Shown: positions 27,199 to 35,420, numbered from the stretch's first letter. The stretch is 37,484 nucleotides of DNA from Clostridiales bacterium (GCA_015058205.1 SVCS01000010.1:1-37484), one strand, 5' to 3'. The notes: a model not told the origin generated them from the sequence alone. Translations and numbers: made by a program.

Positions 27199-28089
27199 AT
27201 GAAAGAATTGATCATAGAAACAGAATTCTACAATCTGACGGTTCCAAATACTGATGAGGAACAGAAACGATTTGAAGAAAGTATTCTGCGGGATGGATGT
27301 CTGGAGCCGATTATTACATGGGACGGCGTGATCATCGATGGTCATAAAAGGTATCTGCTCTGCAGGGATGAGAGAATCGATTACACAGTGCGTGAAGTAC
27401 AGTTTCCTTCACGCACAAAGGCTATGGCATGGGTTTGCAGAAGACGGATCGAAGGACTCACGCCCGGAACACCTATATACAAATACCTGCACGGGAAATG
27501 GTTCAATTGCCTGAAGCCTGCTTATCAGGAAATGATTGATAAGAAACTTATCGATTATCCTGTGGATCCGGATGGAAGAATCAGAATATCAAAAGTCATG
27601 GCAAAGGAACTGGGCTTTAATTACTGTATGGTGGAGAGGAACCGGATATACGCCAACCATATTGATAAGATAGCCAGAAATGATTCGGATCTGTTCTGGG
27701 CAATTATGGAAGGCCGGATCAAAGTCACAGTGAAGGATGTTCAGTTATTATCTCATGGTGATGAGAAACTTCGGCGCACGCTAAGGAAAGAATTAAATCC
27801 CAGGTCTAGGACAAACAGAGGCAGGCAGAGAAAACAGGACGAGGATGATGGCGTGTCTTTATCAACAAGGATCAAGGAAATGCCGGTTTTTGATCCGGAC
27901 ATGGAGATCCGCGGCCTGACGCTCACGATTCCGACCTGGATGGCGGCAATCGCCCGGGCGGAGAAACAAACAGATATGATGATCGCAACAGATTATGCCA
28001 AGACGCAGCTGGCGGAGGGCCTGAAGCGTCTTGACGGACAAATACAAAAGACATTGGAGGCGATAAAATGTACGGAGAAGGATTTCTGA
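27199..28089 (+). CDS. ParB-like nuclease-domain protein
   Basis: A 296-residue protein with an N-terminal ParB/Sulfiredoxin-type domain (about 1-90): TDEEQKRFEESILRDGCLEP, ITWDGVIIDGHKRYLLCRD with the GHxR-like turn. A middle region follows with KVMAKELGFNYCMVERNRIYA, a helix-turn-helix candidate, and a Lys/Arg-rich linker (RSRTNRGRQRKQDED). ParB proteins bind DNA sites and load CTP clamps; element-encoded types also regulate. The start is uncertain: ATG 27199 gives the usual ParB N-terminus but has only a weak GGTGA site, while ATG 27166 would overlap the previous gene. Confidence 0.75.
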   Translation: MKELIIETEFYNLTVPNTDEEQKRFEESILRDGCLEPIITWDGVIIDGHKRYLLCRDERIDYTVREVQFPSRTKAMAWVCRRRIEGLTPGTPIYKYLHGKWFNCLKPAYQEMIDKKLIDYPVDPDGRIRISKVMAKELGFNYCMVERNRIYANHIDKIARNDSDLFWAIMEGRIKVTVKDVQLLSHGDEKLRRTLRKELNPRSRTNRGRQRKQDEDDGVSLSTRIKEMPVFDPDMEIRGLTLTIPTWMAAIARAEKQTDMMIATDYAKTQLAEGLKRLDGQIQKTLEAIKCTEKDF

Positions 28090-28910
28090 CAGAACAACAA
28101 CTGAAGTGTGTTCCTGATGTTTCATTTGAGCTTATTCCGATAAGGAATCTTGTATCCAATCAGGAGTATCAGAGGATGCTGTCAGAAACACATATCAAAA
28201 ATACCCTGAAAGAATTTGATGTGTATCAGATCAACCCGGTAAAGGTCAGCCGGCGTGAAGGCGTGAATTACGTATTTGATGGTCAGCATACGATTGAGAT
28301 CGTTGCAGCGGAATCAGGATCCCGGGACACGCCGGTCTGGTGTATGATTTACAATGAGTTGAAATACACAGAAGAGGCGCATATATTTGCTGATCAGCAG
28401 AAGAACGTCAAGGGTCTTACGCCATATGAAACCTTTGTGGCACATATTGAGGCGGGTGATGCAAAGCAGAAGATGATTCAAACAATTGTTGAGTCGTATG
28501 GACTTGTGATTTCATCAACACAGAAACCGAACGCCATCTATGCAGTCAAAGCATTAGAGCGTATTTATGGAAAGTATGGACGGAGTGTACTCGATAGTAC
28601 GATCCGCCTTGCTGTAGCCACGTGGGAGGGTGAAAAAAACTCTCTCTCGGCCAATATGCTCAGCGGTATAGCAAAAATCCTCGTGACATACGGTGATTCC
28701 ATCAATGAAGCAGTGTTCAAAGATAAGGTCGGTCAGGTTTCTGTAAAACAGATCATAAGGACTGCGAAGGAACGAGGCCATGGACATATTGGTTATGCTG
28801 AGGCGATGATGCTGGAATATAACAGCAAGAATAAGCATCGGCTTTCGATAAGACAGCTTTACGGGAAAAGATCGAGTGTATATGAATCGAGTGAGGAGGA
28901 AGACGAATAG
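28068..28910 (+). CDS. ParB-like protein, DUF6551 type
   Basis: A 280-residue protein. The N-terminal ParB-like fold (about 15-110) has SFELIPIRNLVSNQEYQRML, INPVKVSRREGVNYVFDGQH with the VFDGQHTIE core, and AHIFADQQKNVKGLTPYE. The rest is helical (KALERIYGKYGRSVLDSTIR, a winged-helix-like run) with an acidic tail. The family is common in Clostridia mobile elements; its role is not established. It overlaps the previous gene by 22 bases behind TTGGAGGCGA and is the last member of the coupled operon. Confidence 0.75.
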   Translation: MYGEGFLTEQQLKCVPDVSFELIPIRNLVSNQEYQRMLSETHIKNTLKEFDVYQINPVKVSRREGVNYVFDGQHTIEIVAAESGSRDTPVWCMIYNELKYTEEAHIFADQQKNVKGLTPYETFVAHIEAGDAKQKMIQTIVESYGLVISSTQKPNAIYAVKALERIYGKYGRSVLDSTIRLAVATWEGEKNSLSANMLSGIAKILVTYGDSINEAVFKDKVGQVSVKQIIRTAKERGHGHIGYAEAMMLEYNSKNKHRLSIRQLYGKRSSVYESSEEEDE

Positions 28911-29029
28911 GATTCCGATTGGAAGGCAAGGCAGGCGACCGCATATTTCTCCTCTTATGGTATCATTTATTCAGAACAGATTTTACATGGAAAGAGTATC
29001 TGCACGTTGAACGAACGGAGGAGATGAAC

Positions 29030-29542
29030 GTGATATATTTTACCGCAGACCAGCATCTGGGACACAGGGCGGTCATCAATATGCAGGAGCGCCCGTTTGA
29101 GGATGTTCAGGAGATGAACAGAGTCATCATCAGTAATTACAACGCAATGGTAGGCAGTGACGATACAGTCTACCTTCTGGGAGATATTTGTCACCGTATA
29201 CCAGTTGAGGAAGCGAATAAACTTATTGATAGACTCAAAGGGAAGAAAATTCTGATCAAAGGGAACCATGATAAGAGGTACGATCCGGCGTTGTTTGAAG
29301 AGATCACAGATTTCAAGACGATCGCAGTGAATGGGGTGAACATCGCGTTGATGCATTATCCGATGCTGTCCTGGCCGAAGAGTCATCACGGCAGCCTGCA
29401 GCTGCATGGACACGTGCACGGCAACAGACAGAATAACGAAGCAAACCGGGATGCCGGAATCCGAAGGTTCGATGTGGGAGTAGACGCAAACGACTTCTAC
29501 CCGGTATCGATAAATCAGATTTTAACATTCTTTGGAATATAG
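29030..29542 (+). CDS. Metallophosphoesterase, small calcineurin-like
   Basis: A 170-residue phosphodiesterase with a full metal-ligand set: YFTADQHLGH, YLLGDICHR, LIKGNHDKR, ALMHYPMLSW and LHGHVHGNR. Relatives act on nucleic-acid ends or phosphodiesters, and small ones are common in phages and mobile elements. The start GTG 29030 is chosen because GGAGG (29017-29021) lies 8 bases upstream; ATG 29024 is too close to it. A gap of 119 bases separates it from the ParB-like gene. Confidence 0.85.
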   Translation: MIYFTADQHLGHRAVINMQERPFEDVQEMNRVIISNYNAMVGSDDTVYLLGDICHRIPVEEANKLIDRLKGKKILIKGNHDKRYDPALFEEITDFKTIAVNGVNIALMHYPMLSWPKSHHGSLQLHGHVHGNRQNNEANRDAGIRRFDVGVDANDFYPVSINQILTFFGI

Positions 29543-29559
29543 CAGGGGAGGGATCAGAA

Positions 29560-30255
29560 ATGATCTATGTCACAGGGGATACACACAGGGAATTCAGCCG
29601 TTTCGGCAGGCTGGATCTGACGGAAGATGATCTTATCATCGTTCTGGGGGATGTTTGCATTAACTACTATCTGGACAGCAGCGATGACAGTGTCAAGAAA
29701 AAACTGAACAAATATCCGTGCAGGTTCTTTTTCGTGCGCGGTAACCATGAAGAAAGGCCTGAAAACATCAGCAGTTACAGTCTGAACCATGTAGAGGGAA
29801 TCGTGACGGGAGAGGTGTTCACAGAGAAAAAGTACCCGAAGCTGATGTTTGCAACAGAGGGCCTGTGTGAGATCGGCGGGAACCGCTGTTTTGTTACAAA
29901 CGGCGCTTATAGTGTCGATAAGTATTATCGCCTGGAGAAGGGATACAGCTGGTTTCCGGATGAAGAACTGACAGATGCGGAAATGGCAGAGACTCTTGCA
30001 AAGGCAGAGCAGGCCGGAAAAGTAGACTATGTGTTTTCACACACCTGCCCGGAAAAATATATGCCGAGATTTATGTTCCTTGACGGCATCGATAAATCAA
30101 AGGTTTCTCACAGAATGGAAAAATTCTACGACCAGCTGGAGGAAACACTGGATTACGGACGCTGGTGGTGCGGACACTTCCATACAGACTGGAGTATCGA
30201 TAAGATGCGGTTCATGTATTACGATATTCTGGAACTGAAGAAGGTAAGCACATGA
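29560..30255 (+). CDS. Metallophosphoesterase, second copy of a different subtype
   Basis: A 231-residue phosphodiesterase. Metal ligands lie in YVTGDTHREF, IVLGDVCINYY, FVRGNHEERPE, YVFSHTCPEKYMP and WWCGHFHTDW. The insert between the GNHE and SHTCP motifs is much longer than in the upstream gene, so the two are not a recent duplication. It begins 17 bases after that gene behind GGGGAGGG. The terminator at 30270 follows. The substrate is unknown; side-by-side enzymes suggest related nucleic-acid processing. Confidence 0.87.
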   Translation: MIYVTGDTHREFSRFGRLDLTEDDLIIVLGDVCINYYLDSSDDSVKKKLNKYPCRFFFVRGNHEERPENISSYSLNHVEGIVTGEVFTEKKYPKLMFATEGLCEIGGNRCFVTNGAYSVDKYYRLEKGYSWFPDEELTDAEMAETLAKAEQAGKVDYVFSHTCPEKYMPRFMFLDGIDKSKVSHRMEKFYDQLEETLDYGRWWCGHFHTDWSIDKMRFMYYDILELKKVST

Positions 30256-30269
30256 AGAAGATGCCTTTT

Positions 30270-30303
30270 GCCGTGGGTCACGATGATGCTCACGGCTTTT
30301 TTA
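30270..30303 (+). terminator. Rho-independent terminator after the metallophosphoesterases
   Basis: GCCGTGGGT (30270-30278) pairs with GCTCACGGC (30288-30296) with two G-T pairs, followed by a run of seven or more T. Confidence 0.85.
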
Positions 30304-30324
30304 TATTCAAATCGGAGGGAAAAA

Positions 30325-30873
30325 ATGAGCACGTATTATGAATTCTATGTTGGGAAGGAAACAAACGATAAAATCGAGGCTATTGGTCCTTATGCCAGAA
30401 ATGGTGAAGTGTACAGTCTGATCCCGGTACTTAGCCGCAGCCGCAGTTTCATCGACTGGGAAGAATTCGATGCATGGAAAATTCCTATCGAAATGATGAC
30501 AGATGATCAGCTCGATTTCTTCTCTTCAGAAGGGTGGACAGGAGACGAAAGATACTCGCTTTCTTATTCCATTCCTTATGAAGATATCTGTGCAATGGCA
30601 AGCAACGGGATCCGGCAGGGCTATGTGACACTGGAGGAACTTGATGAAGCAGCCTCCAGCGATTACGATCCTGATGTTCTGTACGGACTTTGGGTCAGGA
30701 CACCAGAGATGATAGCAGAGATGGATCCGGAGGAAAGAAAGAAATACGGTCATATAGCTTTTGTCGACCATCTCAGCACAGGATATATCTGCGGGCAGCT
30801 GATCAATGCAGTGGATTCGTACGACTATGAAACAAATGTGAAGGACCTCGTGTTCATTGTCAGAATCTGTTGA
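30325..30873 (+). CDS. Hypothetical protein, 182 residues
   Basis: Starts MSTYYEFYVGKETNDKIEAI with CGGAGGG 4 to 5 bases upstream. It mixes strands and helices with a polar surface and no clear catalytic motif. MSTYYEFYVGK recalls small mobile-element proteins of unknown role that accompany immunity or metabolism genes. An in-frame ATG at 30268 would lie in the terminator and is not used. Function unknown. Confidence 0.6.
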   Translation: MSTYYEFYVGKETNDKIEAIGPYARNGEVYSLIPVLSRSRSFIDWEEFDAWKIPIEMMTDDQLDFFSSEGWTGDERYSLSYSIPYEDICAMASNGIRQGYVTLEELDEAASSDYDPDVLYGLWVRTPEMIAEMDPEERKKYGHIAFVDHLSTGYICGQLINAVDSYDYETNVKDLVFIVRIC

Positions 30874-30897
30874 TTGGAAATGGAAGGAATCAAGATC

Positions 30898-31149
30898 ATG
30901 AGCTATAAGAGAAAAGCAGAGGATAATCGCAGGCTTCGCAAGCTTCATCAGAAAACCGCCAACTCATTTCTGTCAGGGGTTTACTTTGATGAGCAGAAGG
31001 GAAGATTGGTACGGTTTTCGGCGAGCAGGAAGAAAGCACTTCCGCGATATCTAAAAAGACGTTCAAACAAATCAGTTCGCAGGACACATGGAAGAATGCA
31101 TCACGGAGAATACCGCAAACAATATGATTATTGGTGGAATCTTTGGTAA
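30898..31149 (+). CDS. Small, very basic hypothetical protein
   Basis: An 83-residue protein starting MSYKRKAEDNRRLRKLHQKT, rich in Arg, Lys and His (RYLKRRSNKSVRRTHGRMHH), with a Trp/Tyr end (YDYWWNLW). AAGGA lies about 11 bases before the ATG, an average site. It is probably nucleic-acid binding by charge, but no family is recognised. Confidence 0.55.
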   Translation: MSYKRKAEDNRRLRKLHQKTANSFLSGVYFDEQKGRLVRFSASRKKALPRYLKRRSNKSVRRTHGRMHHGEYRKQYDYWWNLW

Positions 31150-31345
31150 TGAGATGCTGTGGCGAAACTAAAAATGTGATTACAAAACCCATATACGAAA
31201 TCAATGAATAGATGATTTGATATCGCATAGGTTCAAACAGGAATATAGGATGATTACAAATAGGGGAAGAAATAGGGGACAACACATATTGAGACGCGCA
31301 AACCCTTGCAATTAAAGGGATCCCGGAAAACAAATTCAGTTACCC
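31150..31345. other. Non-coding junction, possible right border of the mobile module
   Basis: About 200 bases without a gene. AATAGGGGA is repeated at 31259-31267 and 31271-31279, and ACCCTT-GCAATT-AAGGGA forms a dyad near 31300-31320 (CCCTT pairing with AAGGG). The tone shifts here from mobile-element genes to core genes. No repeat matching the left border was found, so an attachment site is only suspected. Confidence 0.3.
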
Positions 31346-31359
31346 TAGCCAATGAAAAA

Positions 31360-31389
31360 GCTCCGGAGATTTCTTTCCGGAGCCTTTTA
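31360..31389. terminator. Bidirectional terminator
   Basis: GCTCCGGA (31360-31367) and TCCGGAGC (31376-31383) form a perfect 8-bp stem. CTTTTATTATTT follows on the plus strand and TTTTTCATT on the minus strand, so it serves the leftward STAS-GNAT gene and anything coming from the left. Confidence 0.85.
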
Positions 31390-31405
31390 TTATTTACGTA
31401 AGCAT

Positions 31406-32203
31406 TTATAGATCCTTTTCCAGATCCACGCCATAGGTATCATCTTCAACCTGCGTCATCTCGAACTCGCCGCTTGGGAATTTGTATCCCATCTTCTGAT
31501 AGAATCTAAAAGCTGACATAGAAGCATTCAGCACGATTTTTTTTGTTTCCTGTGCATAGGAATCCTGTTCCAGTATTTTAAGCATCTTGGAGCCAAGTTT
31601 AAGATGACGATAAGCGGGATCGGAAAACAGCATACCCACATAGGCGCTTTTGCCATCGTCATGAAGTTTAATATATCCGCATGCAACCAGGGAATCAGAT
31701 TGGTCTTCAAACATCAGATAGGCGTGATAATGCTCTGCAACTGTTGTGAGGTAATCAAGATCATAACCATCAAACCATGCATCGCATTCAAAATCCTCAT
31801 AGATTAATTGTACTTTATCATCTGCTATCCCTTTTTCAATCAGTTCCTTCACAGCCGGGACATCAGAAACAGTCATTCTCCTGCAATAGGTACCCGCAGT
31901 CTCTTCTTTGAACGATTTCAAAGAAAGAAAATCCGTAAAACCTGTAATATCGAATATCTCTAAGATTATTTTAGGTACGTTAGTAAGTGTCAGACCTTTT
32001 TTTTCAGAAAAAGCCCTATGTGCCTTAAGAATCACTCGCAATCCTGCAGATGAAATATACTCGAGATCGTTCAGATTGAGCTCAAGTGAGTCTGCATTAT
32101 CGATCATGGAATTAATTTCCTCCTCAAACTGAGGTGCGTTTTCTGCGTCGATCCTGCCGACCAGTTCCAAAGTGTTATTATTTCTGATTATTTTCATGCT
32201 CAT
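31406..32203 (-). CDS. STAS-GNAT fusion protein
   Basis: A 265-residue fusion. Residues about 1-95 form a STAS domain like anti-sigma-factor antagonists (SpoIIAA/RsbV): LELVGRIDAENAPQFEEEI, LNLNDLEYISSAGLRVILKA with the phosphoacceptor-type serine 51/52, and IFDITGFTDFL. Residues about 105-255 form a GNAT acetyltransferase: MTVSDVPAVKELIEKG, AYVGMLFSDPAYRHLKLGSK (acetyl-CoA loop) and LNASMSAFRFYQKMGYKF. This would tie a partner-switching input to acetylation. Its partner kinase is not in the window. No strong ribosome site is seen; ATG 32203 or the ATG two codons later may be the start. Confidence 0.85.
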   Translation of the reverse strand: MSMKIIRNNNTLELVGRIDAENAPQFEEEINSMIDNADSLELNLNDLEYISSAGLRVILKAHRAFSEKKGLTLTNVPKIILEIFDITGFTDFLSLKSFKEETAGTYCRRMTVSDVPAVKELIEKGIADDKVQLIYEDFECDAWFDGYDLDYLTTVAEHYHAYLMFEDQSDSLVACGYIKLHDDGKSAYVGMLFSDPAYRHLKLGSKMLKILEQDSYAQETKKIVLNASMSAFRFYQKMGYKFPSGEFEMTQVEDDTYGVDLEKDL

Positions 32204-32384
32204 AATTTTAAGATGCTTTGATGATAAGTTAACTCTGATGTATCTTTTCTCATTTTGCTAATGAGATATTATACTACGTATTGCCGGTGAATGCCATGCA
32301 GAAAAAGCGTGGATGATTCGATTTTCGCTTCTGCTTTCTTGTGATAAAATGTTTCTGATAAATCAGGAAGGAGAGTAATCGGAA

Positions 32385-33197
32385 GTGGCGACTGGAAGAA
32401 TGGAGTTCCATGCAGACTCGATGATGCAGCATACATATTTCTCATTTGTTTTTCCAAATGATGTGGAAATGGAGGAAGTGCGGGATCTTCGGTATTATGA
32501 GCGAGATGCCAGGAATCTGATTCTGCTCCATGGACTGACAGGAACGGATACAGACTGGCTGTATGGCGGCACTGCACAACAAATAGCAATCCAATATAAT
32601 TTGAATGTGTTTATGCCAACAACAGGTAATTCGTTTTATCTGGATCGCGGATATTTGGGCGGCAACTATTGCACTTTCATAGGAAGAGAATTGCCTGAGT
32701 ATCTGAAAACGACTTTCGGCATAACAATGGAGCGGGATAATACGATGATTGGAGGCCTTTCCATGGGAGGATATGGTGCGATTCATGTGGCGCAGGCTTT
32801 CCCAGAGGCTTTTTCCGCTTGCATTGCTTTGTCATCGGCGATTCATATGGAGAATATGGCGTCGGCGATGCGAGCTGGTTCAGAAGAAGCCATACCACTG
32901 AAGATGGCGAAGGACATTTTTGGAAATCCCGATCAACTGGTATCATCGGAGATCAATCCTCAAGTGCAATATCGCAGGTTAAAGGAATCCGGACAGCAGA
33001 TTCCGTTCATGTATCTCGCGTGTGGGACAGAAGATGATCTCTGTGATGCGAATCGTGCATTTGCAGATTTTCTTTGCGCAGAAGATGCGGATTATTATTA
33101 CGAGGACGGTCCCGGAAAACACGACTGGTTCTTCTGGAACGAGTATTTGGAACGTGGGATCGAGTACACACTTTCACATGCCTTCATAAAGCCGTGA
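32385..33197 (+). CDS. Alpha/beta-hydrolase esterase (EstA/FrmB-like)
   Basis: A 270-residue esterase of the EstA/S-formylglutathione-hydrolase-like family. Catalytic Ser126 is in GLSMGGYGA, the Asp in ACGTEDDLCDANR near 210, and the His in GPGKHDWFFW near 245. The oxyanion HGLTGTDTDW lies at about 48. There is no signal peptide, so it is cytoplasmic. It hydrolyses short-chain esters. The start GTG 32385 lies behind AGGAAGGAGAG at slightly long spacing. The next gene, a P1 peptidase, begins 39 bases later in the same direction. Confidence 0.88.
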   Translation: MATGRMEFHADSMMQHTYFSFVFPNDVEMEEVRDLRYYERDARNLILLHGLTGTDTDWLYGGTAQQIAIQYNLNVFMPTTGNSFYLDRGYLGGNYCTFIGRELPEYLKTTFGITMERDNTMIGGLSMGGYGAIHVAQAFPEAFSACIALSSAIHMENMASAMRAGSEEAIPLKMAKDIFGNPDQLVSSEINPQVQYRRLKESGQQIPFMYLACGTEDDLCDANRAFADFLCAEDADYYYEDGPGKHDWFFWNEYLERGIEYTLSHAFIKP

Positions 33198-33236
33198 TAT
33201 ACTATGCTCAGATAATCATGATGATAGGAGAGCGAT

Positions 33237-34202
33237 ATGAAAGAGATATCAATTAATGAAATAGGACCAATTGAGATTGGTCAAGTTGAGAACAGCGAAG
33301 CCGGAACAGGCTGCACGGTGTTCGTATGCCCAGAAGGGATGCGCGCCGGTCTGGATGTCAGAGGCGGCGGTCCTGCAGGACGGGAGACGCAGCTGCTGAA
33401 TCCGCTGATGGCGGCACAGGAAATACACGCTGTCGTTCTGGCAGGAGGCAGCGCCTTTGGTCTTGCTGCCGCAAATGGTGTGATGAATTGTCTGGAGGAA
33501 CGGCACATCGGTTTCGATGTGGGCGTGACCAAGGTTCCACTGGTGGTACAGTCAAGCCTCTTCGATCTGACAGTGGGGGATACATTCACCCGTCCGGACG
33601 CGAAAATGGGCTATGAGGCGGCAAAACAGGCCTTAGAGGATCCAAATTACCGCGACGGTAACTTCGGCGCAGGATGCGGCTGTACAGTAGGGAAAATCGG
33701 CGGTATGGAAACGTGCATGAAGACTGGAATCGGTAGTTATGCTGTCCAGATTGAGGATTTAAAGATCGGTGCAGTGGTTGCAGTAAATGCCCTTGGAGAT
33801 ATTTTTGATTGGAAGAACGGTGAGCAGATCGCAGGACTCCTGACAGAAGATAAGTCGGCATTCCGCAGCACGGAGGAAGTATTGCGAAGCAGCATCGAAA
33901 CAGTTGAGAACCGCTTCGTAGAGAATACTACGCTTGGAATCATCATCACGAATGCCGCGTTCGATAAGGCATCCCTTTGCAAGATTGCAGGGATGGCTCA
34001 TGACGGATACGCCAGATTGATCCGGCCGGTACATACTTCTGCAGACGGTGACAGCATATATGCAGTATCCGTCGGAGATGTCAAAGCGGATCGTGATGTG
34101 ATCGGTGTGCTTGCAGCAGAAGCTATCAGCGAAGCGATCAAAAGAGCCGTTTACAGCGCCGACAGCGCTTATGGATTCCCATCAGCGGGAGGATTGAAAT
34201 GA
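33237..34202 (+). CDS. P1-family (DmpA-like) N-terminal-nucleophile peptidase
   Basis: A 321-residue protein of the DmpA/BapA aminopeptidase family, which self-cleaves to expose its nucleophile and releases D- or beta-amino acids from peptides. Conserved stretches are GPAGRETQLLNP, VLAGGSAFGLAAANGVM, GNFGAGCGCTVGK and VENTTLGIIITNA, where Thr231 would be the freed N-terminal residue after cleavage at Asn230-Thr231. DmpA itself uses Ser. TAGGAGAG precedes the ATG. It overlaps the FMN reductase by 4 bases (ATGA), so they are cotranslated. Confidence 0.88.
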   Translation: MKEISINEIGPIEIGQVENSEAGTGCTVFVCPEGMRAGLDVRGGGPAGRETQLLNPLMAAQEIHAVVLAGGSAFGLAAANGVMNCLEERHIGFDVGVTKVPLVVQSSLFDLTVGDTFTRPDAKMGYEAAKQALEDPNYRDGNFGAGCGCTVGKIGGMETCMKTGIGSYAVQIEDLKIGAVVAVNALGDIFDWKNGEQIAGLLTEDKSAFRSTEEVLRSSIETVENRFVENTTLGIIITNAAFDKASLCKIAGMAHDGYARLIRPVHTSADGDSIYAVSVGDVKADRDVIGVLAAEAISEAIKRAVYSADSAYGFPSAGGLK

Positions 34203-34954
34203 AGAGGATCACCATATTTCGCAGCAGTCCGAGAAAACAAGGGAACACGAATGTTCTGACGGATGTTGTTGCGGAGAAACTCAGACAGCTCGAATGCCAT
34301 GTGCAGGAGTTCAATCTGAGTGAAATGAATATCAGACCATGTATTGCATGCAGAGCGTGCCAACAGGACTGGGACAAAGTCAGCTGTGCGCAGAATGACG
34401 ATATGCAGCAGATTTTTGATTCCGTCATGGAGAGTGATCTTCTTATTCTGGCAACGCCGATTTACTCCTGGTACTGTACACCGCCGGCCAAAGCCATGCT
34501 TGACCGACTGGTCTACGCTATGAACATGTACTACGGTGATAAGCGCGGCCCATCCCTCTGGCAGGGCAAGCATATGGCACTTATTGTGACCAGCGGGTAC
34601 CCGGTGAATCAGGGGCCGGATCTGCTGGAGGAAGGCATGCGGCGTTACTGTAAGCATTCCCGTCTGGAATATGAAGGGATGCTCTGGGGCAGACACGAAG
34701 GGTATACAATCGACTTTATGGATGAGGAAAAGCAGCGGCAGGCTGTTGCCTTTGCAGAAAAGCTGTTTGCTGCGGACAGAATTTGCCCATGCTGCGGACA
34801 GCATTACTTTACAGAGAAAAATGCTTTTGAGATTTGTCCAATCTGCGGATGGGAGGACGATCCTGTGCAGAGGCGTGATCCGGATTTCGCAGGCGGTGCC
34901 AACGCATGCAGCCTGAATGAAGCCAGAAGGGAATATCATGAAGAAGAGAAATAA
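34199..34954 (+). CDS. NAD(P)H-dependent FMN reductase fused to a CPCC domain
   Basis: A 251-residue fusion. Residues about 1-190 form a flavodoxin-like reductase with the FMN phosphate loop SSPRKQGNTN, a cysteine pair CIACRACQQDW and LILATPIYSWYCTPPAKAML. Residues about 195-245 form a cysteine-rich CPCC zinc-type domain: RICPCCGQHYF, EICPICGWEDDPVQRRDPDF. The CPCC domain is usually a separate protein; here it may bring metal or redox coupling to the reductase. It overlaps the upstream peptidase by 4 bases and the downstream lipoprotein by 17. Confidence 0.87.
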   Translation: MKRITIFRSSPRKQGNTNVLTDVVAEKLRQLECHVQEFNLSEMNIRPCIACRACQQDWDKVSCAQNDDMQQIFDSVMESDLLILATPIYSWYCTPPAKAMLDRLVYAMNMYYGDKRGPSLWQGKHMALIVTSGYPVNQGPDLLEEGMRRYCKHSRLEYEGMLWGRHEGYTIDFMDEEKQRQAVAFAEKLFAADRICPCCGQHYFTEKNAFEICPICGWEDDPVQRRDPDFAGGANACSLNEARREYHEEEK

Positions 34955-35420
34955 TGCAAAGGCAGCGCTGACAGGACTGATCATCATTCTGGCAGTCATG
35001 CTTTCTGTAATGCTGGTGTGCACAGGCTGCGGAAAGAAAAGCAGCAGTACGGCAGAAGAGGGTACGACGCAGTCTCTGCCGACTGAAACGATTCAAACAG
35101 AGCAGACGGAGACAACGACCGTTGAGCAGACAGAGACGCAGGCAGCGAAGGCTGACTACAAGTTCAGGAACTACGATTTATTGAAAAGCCACTACAAGAA
35201 GCACGGAAAATATATGGGATTTGATTCTCCGGAGGAGTATCTTGCAGCTGCGAATGCAGTCATTGCAAATCCTGATGCCCTGACAAAGACCGAGAAGGAA
35301 GATGGGGATATGGTCTATTATGTGGAGGACACGAACGAGTTTGTTGTACTTTCAACAGATGGATACATCAGAACCTATTTCTATCCGGACAGTGGAAAAC
35401 GGTATTTTGACAGGCAGTAA
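34938..35420 (+). CDS. Lipoprotein with BECR/EndoU-type toxin-like nuclease domain
   Basis: A 160-residue protein with signal peptide MKKRNNAKAALTGLIIILAV and lipobox VCTGC at about 32, then a Ser/Thr/Glu-rich linker with repeated TEQTE-like units. The C-terminal 90 residues (YDLLKSHYKKHGKYMGFDS, PEEYLAAANAVIANPDALTK, VYYVEDTNEFVVLSTDGYIR, TYFYPDSGKRYFDRQ) follow the HxKHGxxFG...STDGxIRTYF plan of BECR-fold nuclease domains in colicin/CDI toxins and phage head proteins. Activity is not shown. It could be a surface-tethered effector or a domesticated domain. Start ATG 34938 lies behind AAGGGAATATC; an upstream in-frame ATG at 34917 extends further into the reductase. Confidence 0.75.
   Translation: MKKRNNAKAALTGLIIILAVMLSVMLVCTGCGKKSSSTAEEGTTQSLPTETIQTEQTETTTVEQTETQAAKADYKFRNYDLLKSHYKKHGKYMGFDSPEEYLAAANAVIANPDALTKTEKEDGDMVYYVEDTNEFVVLSTDGYIRTYFYPDSGKRYFDRQ

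Larger units (their letters stand above)
22033..31340. mobile_element. Second mobile module: serine recombinase pair with ATPase and ParB-like proteins
   Basis: It lies between the integrase of the first element and the core-type genes after 31360. It contains a repressor, a RecA-like ATPase, two serine-recombinase proteins, two proteins resembling the recombinase C-terminus, two ParB-like proteins, two metallophosphoesterases and unknown proteins. No tail, capsid or conjugation gene is seen. Borders are inferred from gene content; no matching direct repeats at the two ends were found by eye. Confidence 0.5.

Noticed and set aside
31150..31345. Right attachment site of the second module
   Set aside because: The AATAGGGGA repeats and the CCCTT/AAGGG dyad have no matching copy at the other side that I could find by eye, so no attachment site is claimed beyond the suspected border.
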